The position numbers and the translations under genes were made by a program. This document shows positions 33,718-41,667 of a stretch of 64,000 nucleotides of DNA, one piece after another (the first letter of the stretch is position 1; each line of letters begins with the position of its first letter). The notes under the pieces are model-generated. The model was not told the DNA's origin, searched no databases, and saw only the letters and a list, made by a program, of their open reading frames with translations. The DNA lies in contig CBDESR010000005.1 of assembly GCA_965242615.1 (NCBI GenBank), positions 2,230,268 through 2,294,267 on the forward strand. The letters are read 5' to 3'. Origin of the DNA: CBDBCU01 sp965242615 (GTDB taxonomy: Bacteria; Chloroflexota; Dehalococcoidia; Lucifugimonadales; UBA3495).

Positions 33718-33868
33718 CAGCAAAACCGGCCTTGGGATGGCGGCGTAGGACTATCCAAATCGGCCAAACCGGTAAATCAGCCCAAATCAGCCAGGGGCCT
33801 AAAGCGGCGAACCGGGCGTCTTAACTTTCCGGCGGGCGTGGTCAACGGCCCGGTGAGGGGTGTACCCA

Positions 33869-34834
33869 ATGCGGACTTATCTGATTAAGCGGTTTCTCCT
33901 GTTCTTTCCGACGGCGTTTTTTGTGTCGGTGGTGATTTTCGGGATGCTGCAATTCATCCCGGGGGACGCCGCCGATGCGCTGCTGCTGGGGGGGACGCCG
34001 GGGGAAGCCTACGACCCGACGGAGGGGCAGGCGGAGCGGATTCGGGAGCAGCTGGGGCTGGACGACCCGATTCCGTTGCAGTATGCCCGCTGGCTGGGGA
34101 ACTTTATCCAGGGGGACTTTGGCATTTCCTGGAACAACCGCAAGCCGGTCATCGAGCGGATGGCGTCGCGGATTTTCCTGAGTTTTGAGCTGGGGCTGCT
34201 GGCGGTGCTGCTGGCGACATTCTTGGGTACCGTTGGCGGGGTTATCGCGGCGGTGCAGCAGGATAAGTGGCTCGACTATGTGTTGCGGTCCGCCAGTATG
34301 ACGCTGCAAGCGATGCCCGGGTTCTGGCTGGCGTTGATGGTGATTGCCGGGCTGGTGGCAATTTGGGGGTGGAAACCGCCGATTGAGTACCGGCATTTGT
34401 GGGATGACCCGGTGCGGAATCTGTCGGTGCTGCTATTGCCGGCATTTCTGGTGGGCTTGCGGAGTTCGGCGGAAATTCTGCGGATGACCCGCTCCTCGGT
34501 GCTGGAAGTGCTGCGGGAGGACTATGTCCGCACGGCCGAGGCCAAGGGTCTGTATCGCTCCCGGGTTTTGGGACAGCACGTACTGCGGAACGCTTTGCTG
34601 CCGGTAAGCACTTTGGCCGGCTTCGAGGTGGTGTTCCTGATGAGCGGGCAGGTCATTATCGAGCAGGTGTTCAACCTGCACGGCATTGGCAAGCTGTTCA
34701 TCCAGGCAGTAGGGAATCGGGATTACCCGGTAGTGCAGGCTATCGTAATGTTCATTGCGCTGGTGGTGCTGCTGGCAAACCTGGTGGTGGACATTATGTA
34801 CGCGTGGCTGGACCCGCGCATCCGCTATACCTAG
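33869..34834 (+). CDS. Peptide/solute ABC transporter permease, DppB type
   Basis: 321 residues from ATG 33869 (an in-frame GTG at 33860 is less likely; GAGGGG lies eight bases before the ATG). Six membrane segments, the periplasmic loop IPGDAADALLLGG...REQLGLDDPIPLQYARWLGN, the EAA loop around YVRTAEAKGLYRSRVLGQHVLRNA and the terminal VDIMYAWLDPRIRY identify a DppB/OppB channel subunit. It partners the DppC-type gene 98 bases downstream and probably the binding protein at 31556. Confidence 0.93.
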   Translation: MRTYLIKRFLLFFPTAFFVSVVIFGMLQFIPGDAADALLLGGTPGEAYDPTEGQAERIREQLGLDDPIPLQYARWLGNFIQGDFGISWNNRKPVIERMASRIFLSFELGLLAVLLATFLGTVGGVIAAVQQDKWLDYVLRSASMTLQAMPGFWLALMVIAGLVAIWGWKPPIEYRHLWDDPVRNLSVLLLPAFLVGLRSSAEILRMTRSSVLEVLREDYVRTAEAKGLYRSRVLGQHVLRNALLPVSTLAGFEVVFLMSGQVIIEQVFNLHGIGKLFIQAVGNRDYPVVQAIVMFIALVVLLANLVVDIMYAWLDPRIRYT

Positions 34835-34932
34835 ACCGGAGGGCCAACGTTCCGCCCCGCCCGGTAAGAAGTTCGGTAGGGGCGGATGGTTGCCGACGGA
34901 GGCAGCGGGCATTTTTGCCAAGGGGAAATTAA

Positions 34933-35853
34933 ATGGTAACGCCAAGAGAGACGACCGGTTCGGACGCCATCCGCGAGAGTTTGATGACGGCGGAGCCGCC
35001 GCGGCGTCCGGGGTTTTTCAAGTACACGCTTTACTATTTCCGGCACAAGCTGCTGGGGACGGTAGGGCTGTGCATTGTGGTGGTGATGCTGCTGCTGGCG
35101 GTGTTTGCCGACCTCATCGCGCCCTATACCTACCAGGAGCAGAATTACGAGGCGGTGCTGGCGGCGCCGAGCTTGGAGTTTCTGTTCGGGACGGACAACT
35201 TCGGGCGGGACATCTTTTCCCGGATCGTGCATGGGGCGCGGATCTCGATGCTGGTAGGGTTCCTGTCGGTGATTGTCGGCACCGGAATTGGGGCCATCAT
35301 CGGGTTGATTTCCGGGTTCCTGATGGGGAAGGTGGACGCGATAGTGCAGCGGGGGGTGGATGTGTGGATGTCGTTCCCGGATTTGATTCTGGCACTGTTT
35401 ATCGTGGCGGTGTTCGGCAATACGCTGCCGAATGTAATTATGGCGATTGCGGCGACGATTCTGCCGCGGGGGGTGCGGGTTATCCGCTCCTCGACGATTG
35501 CCATTCGGGAAATGGACTATACCCTGGCGGCGCGTTCGATTGGGGCGTCGGACCTGCGGACGATGCTGCGTCATGTGATGCCCAACACGGTAGCGCCGTT
35601 TTTGATTATTATGTCGTCGATGTTCGGAACGGCGATTTTGACGGAGGCGGGGTTGAGCTACCTGGGGTTGGGGATTTCGGAGCCGACGCCGTCCTGGGGG
35701 CGGATGCTGACCGGGCAGGCGGCGCAGTACGCGCCGCGGGCGCCGTGGATTATCGGCTTCCCGGGGGTTTTCCTGACCATCACGGTGATGGGGTTTGCTT
35801 TCTTTGGGGATGCCCTGCGGGACTTGTTCGACCCCCGGCAACGGGGTCGGTAG
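34933..35853 (+). CDS. Peptide/solute ABC transporter permease, DppC type
   Basis: 306 residues. A basic N-terminal stretch, the first membrane segment, FLFGTDNFGRDIFSRIVHGARIS, the EAA loop (YTLAARSIGASDLRTMLRHVMPNT) and the C-terminal LSYLGLGISEPTPSWGRMLTG signature place it in the DppC/OppC family. It forms a heterodimeric channel with the gene before it. No ATPase gene follows; a strong hairpin ends the operon. Confidence 0.93.
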   Translation: MVTPRETTGSDAIRESLMTAEPPRRPGFFKYTLYYFRHKLLGTVGLCIVVVMLLLAVFADLIAPYTYQEQNYEAVLAAPSLEFLFGTDNFGRDIFSRIVHGARISMLVGFLSVIVGTGIGAIIGLISGFLMGKVDAIVQRGVDVWMSFPDLILALFIVAVFGNTLPNVIMAIAATILPRGVRVIRSSTIAIREMDYTLAARSIGASDLRTMLRHVMPNTVAPFLIIMSSMFGTAILTEAGLSYLGLGISEPTPSWGRMLTGQAAQYAPRAPWIIGFPGVFLTITVMGFAFFGDALRDLFDPRQRGR

Positions 35854-35894
35854 GCGCGGCGGCAGACCGGCGGCCGGAAGTCAATTCCGGCCGG

Positions 35895-35936
35895 GACGCA
35901 GAGCGGCGGAGGTTTTAGGCTCCGTTGCTCTGCGTC
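35895..35936 (+). terminator. Strong hairpin after the permease operon
   Basis: GACGCAGAGC (35895-35904) pairs with GCTCTGCGTC (35927-35936), with inner GGAG/CTCC. A second small hairpin, GGCCGGAA/TTCCGGCC, lies just before it near 35873-35893. Confidence 0.75.
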
Positions 35937-36040
35937 TTGCTTGAAAGGGCGGCCAAGGGTAGCGGCTGGCTCTGGTATTCCATATAATCGAGGGATTATT
36001 CAGCCCAACGGTTTCGAGCCGGCGGGTTCAGGAGGTTCCG

Positions 36041-36988
36041 GTGCGTAGTATTGATATTCACGCTCATGTGACGCCGCAGTCCTTTATCAAGGCGATGAAG
36101 GAGGGGCGGGAATGGCACGGGCTGGAAGTCCGGCCGCTGGATTTGGAGCCGGAGTTGGAGTGGACGCCGGAGGAGCGGATTCGGGATATGGATTCGCTGG
36201 GGGTGGAGGTGCAAGTGGCGTCGACCGGGGCGCAGTTTTACTTTTACGGGCGTCCGGGGGAGGAAGTGGCCGGGATGCACCGGGAGTGCAATGATGAAGT
36301 CCACCAAATGACGGTGGATTACCCGGAGCGGTTCCGGGGCTTTGCCCAAATCCCGATGCAGGATGTGGACCGGGCGATTGCCGAGTTGGATCGGTGCGTC
36401 AACCAGCTTGGGATGCTGGGGGCGATGATTGACGATAAGGTCAACGGCAAGACCTTTGACGAGCCGGAGTTTCTGCCGCTGTGGAAGGCGGCGGAACAGA
36501 TGGGGGCGGTTATTTTTATCCACCAGGGCGGCGGCACTTTGGTGCGGCCGCGGACGCGGGCTTATCACCTGCCTAATACGGTGGGCAATCTGGTGGATCG
36601 GGCGGTGACTTTTGCCTCCTTTGTGATGGGGGGAGTGATGGATGCCTGCCCGGACTTGAAAATCTGTCTGGCGCACGGCGGGGGTTATACCTGCTATGGC
36701 GTGGGACGAATGGATCGGAGTTGGGATGTGGGCCGGCTGCCGCAAATTCCGCAGCCGCCGAGCGCGTACCTGAGCCGCTTTTATTATGACTGCCTGACGC
36801 ACAGCGAGTCGGCGCTGCGGATGCTGATTGATATGGCGGGCATTGACAAGGTGGTTTTCGGGACGGACTGGCCTTTTGATATGAAAATCGACTGGCCGGT
36901 GGCGTGGGTGCTGGGGCTGGAGAGCCTGACGCAGGAGGAAAAGGAAGCCATCCTTTGGAAAAATATGGAGCGGCTGCTGGGGGTGTAA
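36041..36988 (+). CDS. ACMSD-like amidohydrolase, array member 1
   Basis: 315 residues of the amidohydrolase-2 family (aminocarboxymuconate-semialdehyde decarboxylase type). Metal-site motifs: D-I-H-A-H at residues 4-8, His in FIHQGGGT near 165, His in LAHGGGYTC near 210, and Asp in FGTDWPFDM near 278. Enzymes with this fold hydrolyse or decarboxylate ring-derived acids with a single zinc or manganese ion. GTG start with AGGAGG upstream. First of five homologues in the same direction. It differs from the others in the RMDRSWDVGRLPQ stretch, where they read RGWQVRSEARVN. Confidence 0.88.
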   Translation: MRSIDIHAHVTPQSFIKAMKEGREWHGLEVRPLDLEPELEWTPEERIRDMDSLGVEVQVASTGAQFYFYGRPGEEVAGMHRECNDEVHQMTVDYPERFRGFAQIPMQDVDRAIAELDRCVNQLGMLGAMIDDKVNGKTFDEPEFLPLWKAAEQMGAVIFIHQGGGTLVRPRTRAYHLPNTVGNLVDRAVTFASFVMGGVMDACPDLKICLAHGGGYTCYGVGRMDRSWDVGRLPQIPQPPSAYLSRFYYDCLTHSESALRMLIDMAGIDKVVFGTDWPFDMKIDWPVAWVLGLESLTQEEKEAILWKNMERLLGV

Positions 36989-37008
36989 CCGCCCGGGGCC
37001 GCTTGTCC

Positions 37009-37198
37009 CTAGGGAGTGTTCACACTAATTATTGACGCCCCGGATAACCGACGCTATAGCTAGGTCATTCCGACCGCAGGGAGGAATCTAAAAATCTTGA
37101 GAGGAATCAAGGGCGGGCATTTTAGATTCCTCGCTATCGCTCGGAATGACATAGTCGATTGACTGCAATACCCGAGGGTTAGGGTGAACACGCTCTAG
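37009..37198. mobile_element. 190-bp MITE with terminal inverted repeats and CTAG/TA target
   Basis: Left end CTAGGGAGTGTTCACACTAA (37009-37028) and right end, read inward, CTAGAGCGTGTTCACCCTAA (37198-37179) are matching terminal repeats. Both end in CTAG, which fits TA duplication in a CTAG target as seen in IS630/Tc1-type transposition. No transposase is inside. The interior holds ATTATTGACGCCCCGG...ATAACCGACG, and two opposed copies of the GATTCCTC...CGGAATGAC unit. It separates the first two amidohydrolase genes. Confidence 0.75.
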
Positions 37199-37240
37199 TT
37201 CGTTCCATTCCTTAATCAGCTTTGGTTTGGAGGTTAAGAG

Positions 37241-38197
37241 TTGCGGAGCATTGACATTCACGCCCATTTGACGCCCCAGTGTTTTATCCGGGCGATGGCG
37301 GCCGGCCGGGAGTGGCATGGGGTCAAGCCGGGGGAGATGCGGGTGGGGCCGCGGAATTCCTGGACGCCGGAGCAGCGCATCGACGATATGAACTCCCTGG
37401 GGGTGGATGTGCATATCGTGTCCACTTTCAGCTTTTACTACTATTACGAGCGGGAAGCGGCGGTCATCGCCGGGATGCACCGGGAGTGCAACGACGAGGT
37501 GCATCAGATGACGGTGGACTATCCCGACCGGTTCAAGGGGATGGCGATTATCCCGATGCAGGATGTGCGGCTGGCGGTGGCGGAGTTGGACCGGTGTGTC
37601 AACGGGATGGGTTTTGTCGGGGCGATGATTGACGACCATGTGAACGGCAAGACCTATGATGACCCGGAGTTTATGCCGCTGTGGAAAGCCGCCGAGGAAA
37701 TGGGGGCGGTAATGCTGGTGCATCAGCAGGGCGGGCGGACGCTGGTGCGGGAGCGCAATCCCCGGTATCACCTACATAACACCATCGGCAATTTGGTGGA
37801 TCGGGCGGTTACTTACGCCAGTTTTGTGTTCGGCGGGGTGATGGATGCCTGCCCGGATTTGCGGGTGTGCTTGTGCCACGGCGGGGGCTATGCCTGTTTC
37901 GGGGCGGGCCGGATGGATCGGGGCTGGCAAGTGCGGTCGGAGGCGCGGGTGAACATTTTGCAGCCGCCGAGCAGTTACCTGAACCGGTTTTACTATGACT
38001 GCCTGACCCACAGCGAGCCGGCTTTGCGGATGCTGATTGACTTGGTGGGGATTGATAAGGTGCTGTTCGGGACGGACTGGCCGGCGGATATGGCGATTGA
38101 CTGGCCGGTGGCGTGGGTGCTGGGGCTGGAAAGCCTGACCATGGCGGAGAAGGAAGCCATCCTCTACAAGAATATGGAGCGGCTGCTGGGGATTTAA
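37241..38197 (+). CDS. ACMSD-like amidohydrolase, array member 2
   Basis: 318 residues with TTG start and a GGAGGTTAAGAG ribosome site. Metal-site motifs are complete: D-I-H-A-H, LVHQQGGRTL, LCHGGGYACF and FGTDWPADM. The segment GRMDRGWQVRSEARVN, shared by members 2 to 5, probably lines the active site. The MIDDHVNGKTYDDPEFMPLWKAAEEMGAV stretch carries a barrel strand and helix conserved in all copies. Substrate not known; relatives act on 2-amino- or hydroxymuconate-type or on 5-carboxyvanillate-type acids. Confidence 0.88.
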   Translation: MRSIDIHAHLTPQCFIRAMAAGREWHGVKPGEMRVGPRNSWTPEQRIDDMNSLGVDVHIVSTFSFYYYYEREAAVIAGMHRECNDEVHQMTVDYPDRFKGMAIIPMQDVRLAVAELDRCVNGMGFVGAMIDDHVNGKTYDDPEFMPLWKAAEEMGAVMLVHQQGGRTLVRERNPRYHLHNTIGNLVDRAVTYASFVFGGVMDACPDLRVCLCHGGGYACFGAGRMDRGWQVRSEARVNILQPPSSYLNRFYYDCLTHSEPALRMLIDLVGIDKVLFGTDWPADMAIDWPVAWVLGLESLTMAEKEAILYKNMERLLGI

Positions 38198-38256
38198 GCC
38201 CGGCGGCCGCGGCGGGAACCGGCTAATCTAGCAACCAGCCGGGATAGGCGGGATAC

Positions 38257-38282
38257 CATTCCCGTTGGCACGGGAAAGACGG
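38257..38282. repeat. dRS3-like unit, degenerate
   Basis: CCATTCCCGTTGGCACGGGAAAGACGG: hairpin stem CCCGT/ACGGG kept, but the CTGG start is lost and GGAATGAC reads GGAAAGAC. It lies just upstream of the third amidohydrolase gene. Confidence 0.6.
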
Positions 38283-38303
38283 TAGTAAAGGGAAGGGATA
38301 CTA

Positions 38304-39260
38304 ATGCGGAGCATCGACATTCACGCCCACTCCACGCCGCAGTGCTTTCAGCGGGCGGTACTGGCCGGCCGGGATTGGCACGGGATGACTGCCGCCGACG
38401 GGGAGCTGTTCAATCCGCGCAATGCCTGGACGCCGGAGCAGCGGATTGCGGATATGGACTCTCTGGGGGTGGATATTCAGGTGGTTTCGACCACGGCCGG
38501 GTTTTACCAGTATGATAAGGAATCGGCGGTTACGGCGGCCATTGCCCGGGACTGCAACGATGAGATTTACCAGATGACGCTGGATTACCCGGAACGGCTG
38601 GCCGGCTTGGCGACGCTGCCGATGCAGGATGCCGGGTTGACGGTGGCGGAACTGGAGCGGGCGGTGGTGCAGCTGGGGTTTAAGGGGGCGATGATTGGCG
38701 ACCAGGTGAATGGGAAAACCTTTGATGAACCGGAGTTCTTTCCCATCTGGAAGGCGGCGGAGGAAATGGGCGCGCTGATTTTTATCCATCAGGGCGGGCA
38801 GACCATCGGGTCGGAACGGCAGCCGCGCTATCATGTCCGCAACACTATTGGCAATCTGGCGGATCGGGTGGTTACTTTCGCCGCCTTTACCTTTGGCGGG
38901 GTGATGGATCAGTTTCCCGACTTGAAAATCTGCCTGGCGCATGGCGGGGGTTACGCTTGTTTCGGGGCCGGGCGGATGGATCGGGGTTGGCAAGTGCGGT
39001 CGGAGGCGCGGGTGAACATCAATCAGCCGCCGAGCAACTATCTGAACAAGTTTTACTACGATTGCCTGACGCACAGCGAGCCGGCGCTGCGGATGCTGAT
39101 TGACAGCGTGGGCATTGAGCGGGTGGTATTGGGGACGGACTGGCCGGCGGATATGCGGATTGACTGGCCGGTGTCGTGGGTGATGGGGCTGGAGAGTTTG
39201 ACGCTGGAGGAGAAGGAAGCGATTCTGTGGCGGAATTTGGAGAAGTTGCTGGGGGTGTAG
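38304..39260 (+). CDS. ACMSD-like amidohydrolase, array member 3
   Basis: 318 residues, ATG start behind AAGGGAAGGG. Motifs: D-I-H-A-H-S-T, FIHQGGQTI, LAHGGGYACF, RMDRGWQVRSEARVN, LGTDWPADM. All metal ligands are kept, so the protein should be active. The last part (SLTLEEKEAILWRNLEKLLGV) is the helical tail that closes the barrel in every member. Downstream comes an unrelated gene that interrupts the array. Confidence 0.88.
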   Translation: MRSIDIHAHSTPQCFQRAVLAGRDWHGMTAADGELFNPRNAWTPEQRIADMDSLGVDIQVVSTTAGFYQYDKESAVTAAIARDCNDEIYQMTLDYPERLAGLATLPMQDAGLTVAELERAVVQLGFKGAMIGDQVNGKTFDEPEFFPIWKAAEEMGALIFIHQGGQTIGSERQPRYHVRNTIGNLADRVVTFAAFTFGGVMDQFPDLKICLAHGGGYACFGAGRMDRGWQVRSEARVNINQPPSNYLNKFYYDCLTHSEPALRMLIDSVGIERVVLGTDWPADMRIDWPVSWVMGLESLTLEEKEAILWRNLEKLLGV

Positions 39261-39322
39261 GGGGGCTGTACCGGGAGTTTCCGGTTCCGGGTGTCTTGGC
39301 TACCCAAAGAGGATGATGACGA

Positions 39323-40201
39323 ATGAGTTTCCGCGTTAATGTGGATTACCCTACTCGTAGGGCAACAATTCATACGGTCAACAATGACCGGCGTTGCCAG
39401 CCCCGTGAGAAGCGGACAGAGGATGGCGGGTGGCTTGGACCATTTGATACCGTACGGACGGCTACCCAAGCGGCCCGCGAGTCCAGGTTGCGAGTCCATC
39501 CATGCCGAGTTTGCAATCCGCGACTGTCTGCCGTTGCGGCACAGCGGCCTGAGTTGCGGGTGGAGAAAGAGATCCCTCGGCCAGAACCAGAAATCCTTGC
39601 GGTACCGGAGCAACCCCGACGGGAGCCAGTGCGTTTGGGTAGGACCTTGGGGTCTGCCGCGTATTCTGTGGCAAAAGAGGCAGAAAATCGCCATCGGACG
39701 GCTGTCCAGCAAGAGCGAATCCTTACCGAGGCAGCGACCGAAATGACCCAGATATGGGCTGGACTTGAGGAGGGGCTACTGGCTGCCCAATCATCGGATT
39801 TTGGCGATGATGAAGTGCTTCGTCGGCTGAGGCACGAGGCCACGGAGAACCGGATTAGTGCGTTGGGCACCGTTTCTGCCTATGCCCGGGTTGCTGGCTT
39901 CGACTCCGGCATCTACAAGCCGGTTTATGACATTTTCCGAGAGATGGCGGACATCCAAGTAGAGGTTTTTGATACCGTACTCTGGGCTTGCGATTCCCGC
40001 GAATCCGGGGACTTGGAGTATGCAATCGTATCTACTCGGTATTGTCAATCGCTGGGTGAGCAAGCCTTGATGATGATGCCGGAGTTGGCACAACGGCGGA
40101 AACAAGAGGATGGAGACCATAAACGGGGTTGTGTTTGGGTTGGCGTGGGCTTGGTAGCTCTGGTTGCCTTGATTATAGTTGTAGCCTCAATTGACAGGTA
40201 A
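39323..40201 (+). CDS. Hypothetical protein with N-terminal Cys motif and C-terminal membrane anchor
   Basis: 292 residues. N-terminal ~70 residues hold a small domain with DDRRC-like and HPCRVCNP cysteines (positions ~25, ~61 and ~64), then a Pro/Glu linker, a helical body (~100-265) and a single C-terminal hydrophobic segment (VWVGVGLVALVALIIVVAS), so it is probably tail-anchored with the body in the cytoplasm. Family not recognised. It interrupts the amidohydrolase array and its A/T content looks higher than that of its neighbours, which suggests separate acquisition. ATG 39323 follows GAGGATGATGACGA; a terminator closes it. Confidence 0.65.
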   Translation: MSFRVNVDYPTRRATIHTVNNDRRCQPREKRTEDGGWLGPFDTVRTATQAARESRLRVHPCRVCNPRLSAVAAQRPELRVEKEIPRPEPEILAVPEQPRREPVRLGRTLGSAAYSVAKEAENRHRTAVQQERILTEAATEMTQIWAGLEEGLLAAQSSDFGDDEVLRRLRHEATENRISALGTVSAYARVAGFDSGIYKPVYDIFREMADIQVEVFDTVLWACDSRESGDLEYAIVSTRYCQSLGEQALMMMPELAQRRKQEDGDHKRGCVWVGVGLVALVALIIVVASIDR

Positions 40202-40211
40202 GGCAATATAT

Positions 40212-40248
40212 AATCCCCTCCGTTTCCATGCGTCGCGGAGGGGATTTT
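40212..40248 (+). terminator. Rho-independent terminator
   Basis: AATCCCCTCCG (40212-40222) pairs with CGGAGGGGATT (40236-40246), followed by TTTT. It ends the hypothetical gene and could also serve the convergent small gene. Confidence 0.8.
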
Positions 40249-40287
40249 CGCAGGCGGTTTTGCAGTGGCCGCTACCGCTTTCAGAGG

Positions 40288-40521
40288 CTAAGGCTTGCTA
40301 CCCTTCAGGCTCACATACTTAGCCAACTTCCGACCGTACTCGACTTCGTTGGTATAACTGGACGGTACGCCGGTGGCTTGGCGGACAATCTCCGGGGTGG
40401 TCAACTCTTTAATCTGGTCGGCATACTGGATGCCAAACAGAATACCTTGAATAGATTTCTCACCGTCAGGTGCGGTCAAGTAATACTCCCGCAACGCTTC
40501 GGCCGCTTCTCCGACTGTCAT
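40288..40521 (-). CDS. Small hypothetical protein
   Basis: 77 residues, mostly helical, with an internal IQGILFGIQYADQIKEL stretch and ending in YVSLKG. A strong AAGGAGG ribosome site lies seven bases before ATG 40521, which is the main reason to believe the gene. The opposite-strand frame over the same bases lacks one. The composition, and a helix-turn-helix-like IVRQATG-x-PSSYTNEVEYGRKLAKY, hint at a DNA-binding or restriction-associated small protein, but I cannot place it. It sits with the 39323 gene in the gap of the amidohydrolase array. Confidence 0.6.
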   Translation of the reverse strand: MTVGEAAEALREYYLTAPDGEKSIQGILFGIQYADQIKELTTPEIVRQATGVPSSYTNEVEYGRKLAKYVSLKGSKP

Positions 40522-40663
40522 ACTTCCTCCTTAAAAGATGTTCAGCCCGGAAATGATACTAACCCACATCAGTTAGTTCCGCAAGCCTAATTGCATCTTT
40601 CCAAAATCCTTATCAGCGATTAAACTAGGCACGGCAAACTTAAACTTGACAGGAGACCAATTT

Positions 40664-41626
40664 ATGCGGTCGATTGACATTCACGCGCACATCAGCCCGG
40701 AGCCTTATGTTCGTGCCTTGGAAGCGGGGCGGGACTGGTATGGGATTACCGCGGAGGCGGATGAGTTTCACCGGGCGGTGCCCCGGACGCTGTGGACGCC
40801 GGAGCAGCGGCTGACCGATATGGATTCCATCGGGGTGGATTTGCATATCCTCTCGACCAACTCGGTCTTTTACTTTTACGAGAAGGACGCGGCTACGGTG
40901 GCGGCGATGGACCGGGAGTGCAACGATTATGTGGCGCAACTGGTCAAGGATTATCCGGACCGGTTTGCGGGGCTGGCGAACTTGCCGATGCAGGATGCGG
41001 GGGCGGCGGCCGCCGAGCTGGAGCGGTCGATGACGGAGTTGGGGTTGAAGGGGGCGATGATTGGCGACCATGTGAATGGCAAGACTTTCGACGACCCGGA
41101 GTTTTTTCCGGTGTGGGCAGTGGCCGAGCAGACAGGGGCGGTCATCTTGATTCATCAGAGCGGGGATACCCTGGTCAGTCCCCGACTGAACCGCTATCAT
41201 CTGCCCAACTCCATTGGCAATCTGGCGGATCGGGCGGTTACTTATGCCAGTTTCGTGTTCGGCGGGGTGATGGACAAGTATCCGGATTTGCGGATTTGTT
41301 TGTCCCATGGCGGGGGCTATACCTGTTTCGGCGCCGGGCGGATGGATCGGGGTTGGCAAGTGCGGTCGGAGGCGCGGGTGAACATTACCCAGCCGCCGAG
41401 CAGCTACCTGAACCGGTTTTATTATGACTGCCTGACGCACAGCGAGCCGGCGCTGCGGATGCTGATTGACAGCGTGGGGGTGGACAAGGTGCTGTTCGGG
41501 ACGGACTGGCCTTTTGATATGTGCATCGACTGGCCGGTGGCGTGGGTGCTGGGGCTGGAAAGCCTGACGCCGAAGGAAAAGGAAGCCATCTTGTATAAGA
41601 ACCTGGAGGCGCTGCTGGGGCTGTAG
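40664..41626 (+). CDS. ACMSD-like amidohydrolase, array member 4
   Basis: 320 residues from ATG 40664, which has AGGAG before it; the frame opens six codons earlier at a TTG that overlaps this site. Motifs: D-I-H-A-H-I-S, LIHQSGDTL (Ser in place of the usual Gly), LSHGGGYTCF, RMDRGWQVRSEARVN and FGTDWPFDM. Metal ligands intact. It restarts the array after the two unrelated genes, 462 bases after the previous plus-strand stop. Confidence 0.88.
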   Translation: MRSIDIHAHISPEPYVRALEAGRDWYGITAEADEFHRAVPRTLWTPEQRLTDMDSIGVDLHILSTNSVFYFYEKDAATVAAMDRECNDYVAQLVKDYPDRFAGLANLPMQDAGAAAAELERSMTELGLKGAMIGDHVNGKTFDDPEFFPVWAVAEQTGAVILIHQSGDTLVSPRLNRYHLPNSIGNLADRAVTYASFVFGGVMDKYPDLRICLSHGGGYTCFGAGRMDRGWQVRSEARVNITQPPSSYLNRFYYDCLTHSEPALRMLIDSVGVDKVLFGTDWPFDMCIDWPVAWVLGLESLTPKEKEAILYKNLEALLGL

Positions 41627-41667
41627 GCGGCCGGCGCGGCGGGTTAGCGGGAAACAGGAGAGGGAGA

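Noticed and set aside
40228..40590. 120-codon plus-strand ORF opposite the small gene at 40288-40521
   Set aside because: The minus frame has a strong AAGGAGG ribosome site; the plus frame has none and overlaps a terminator.
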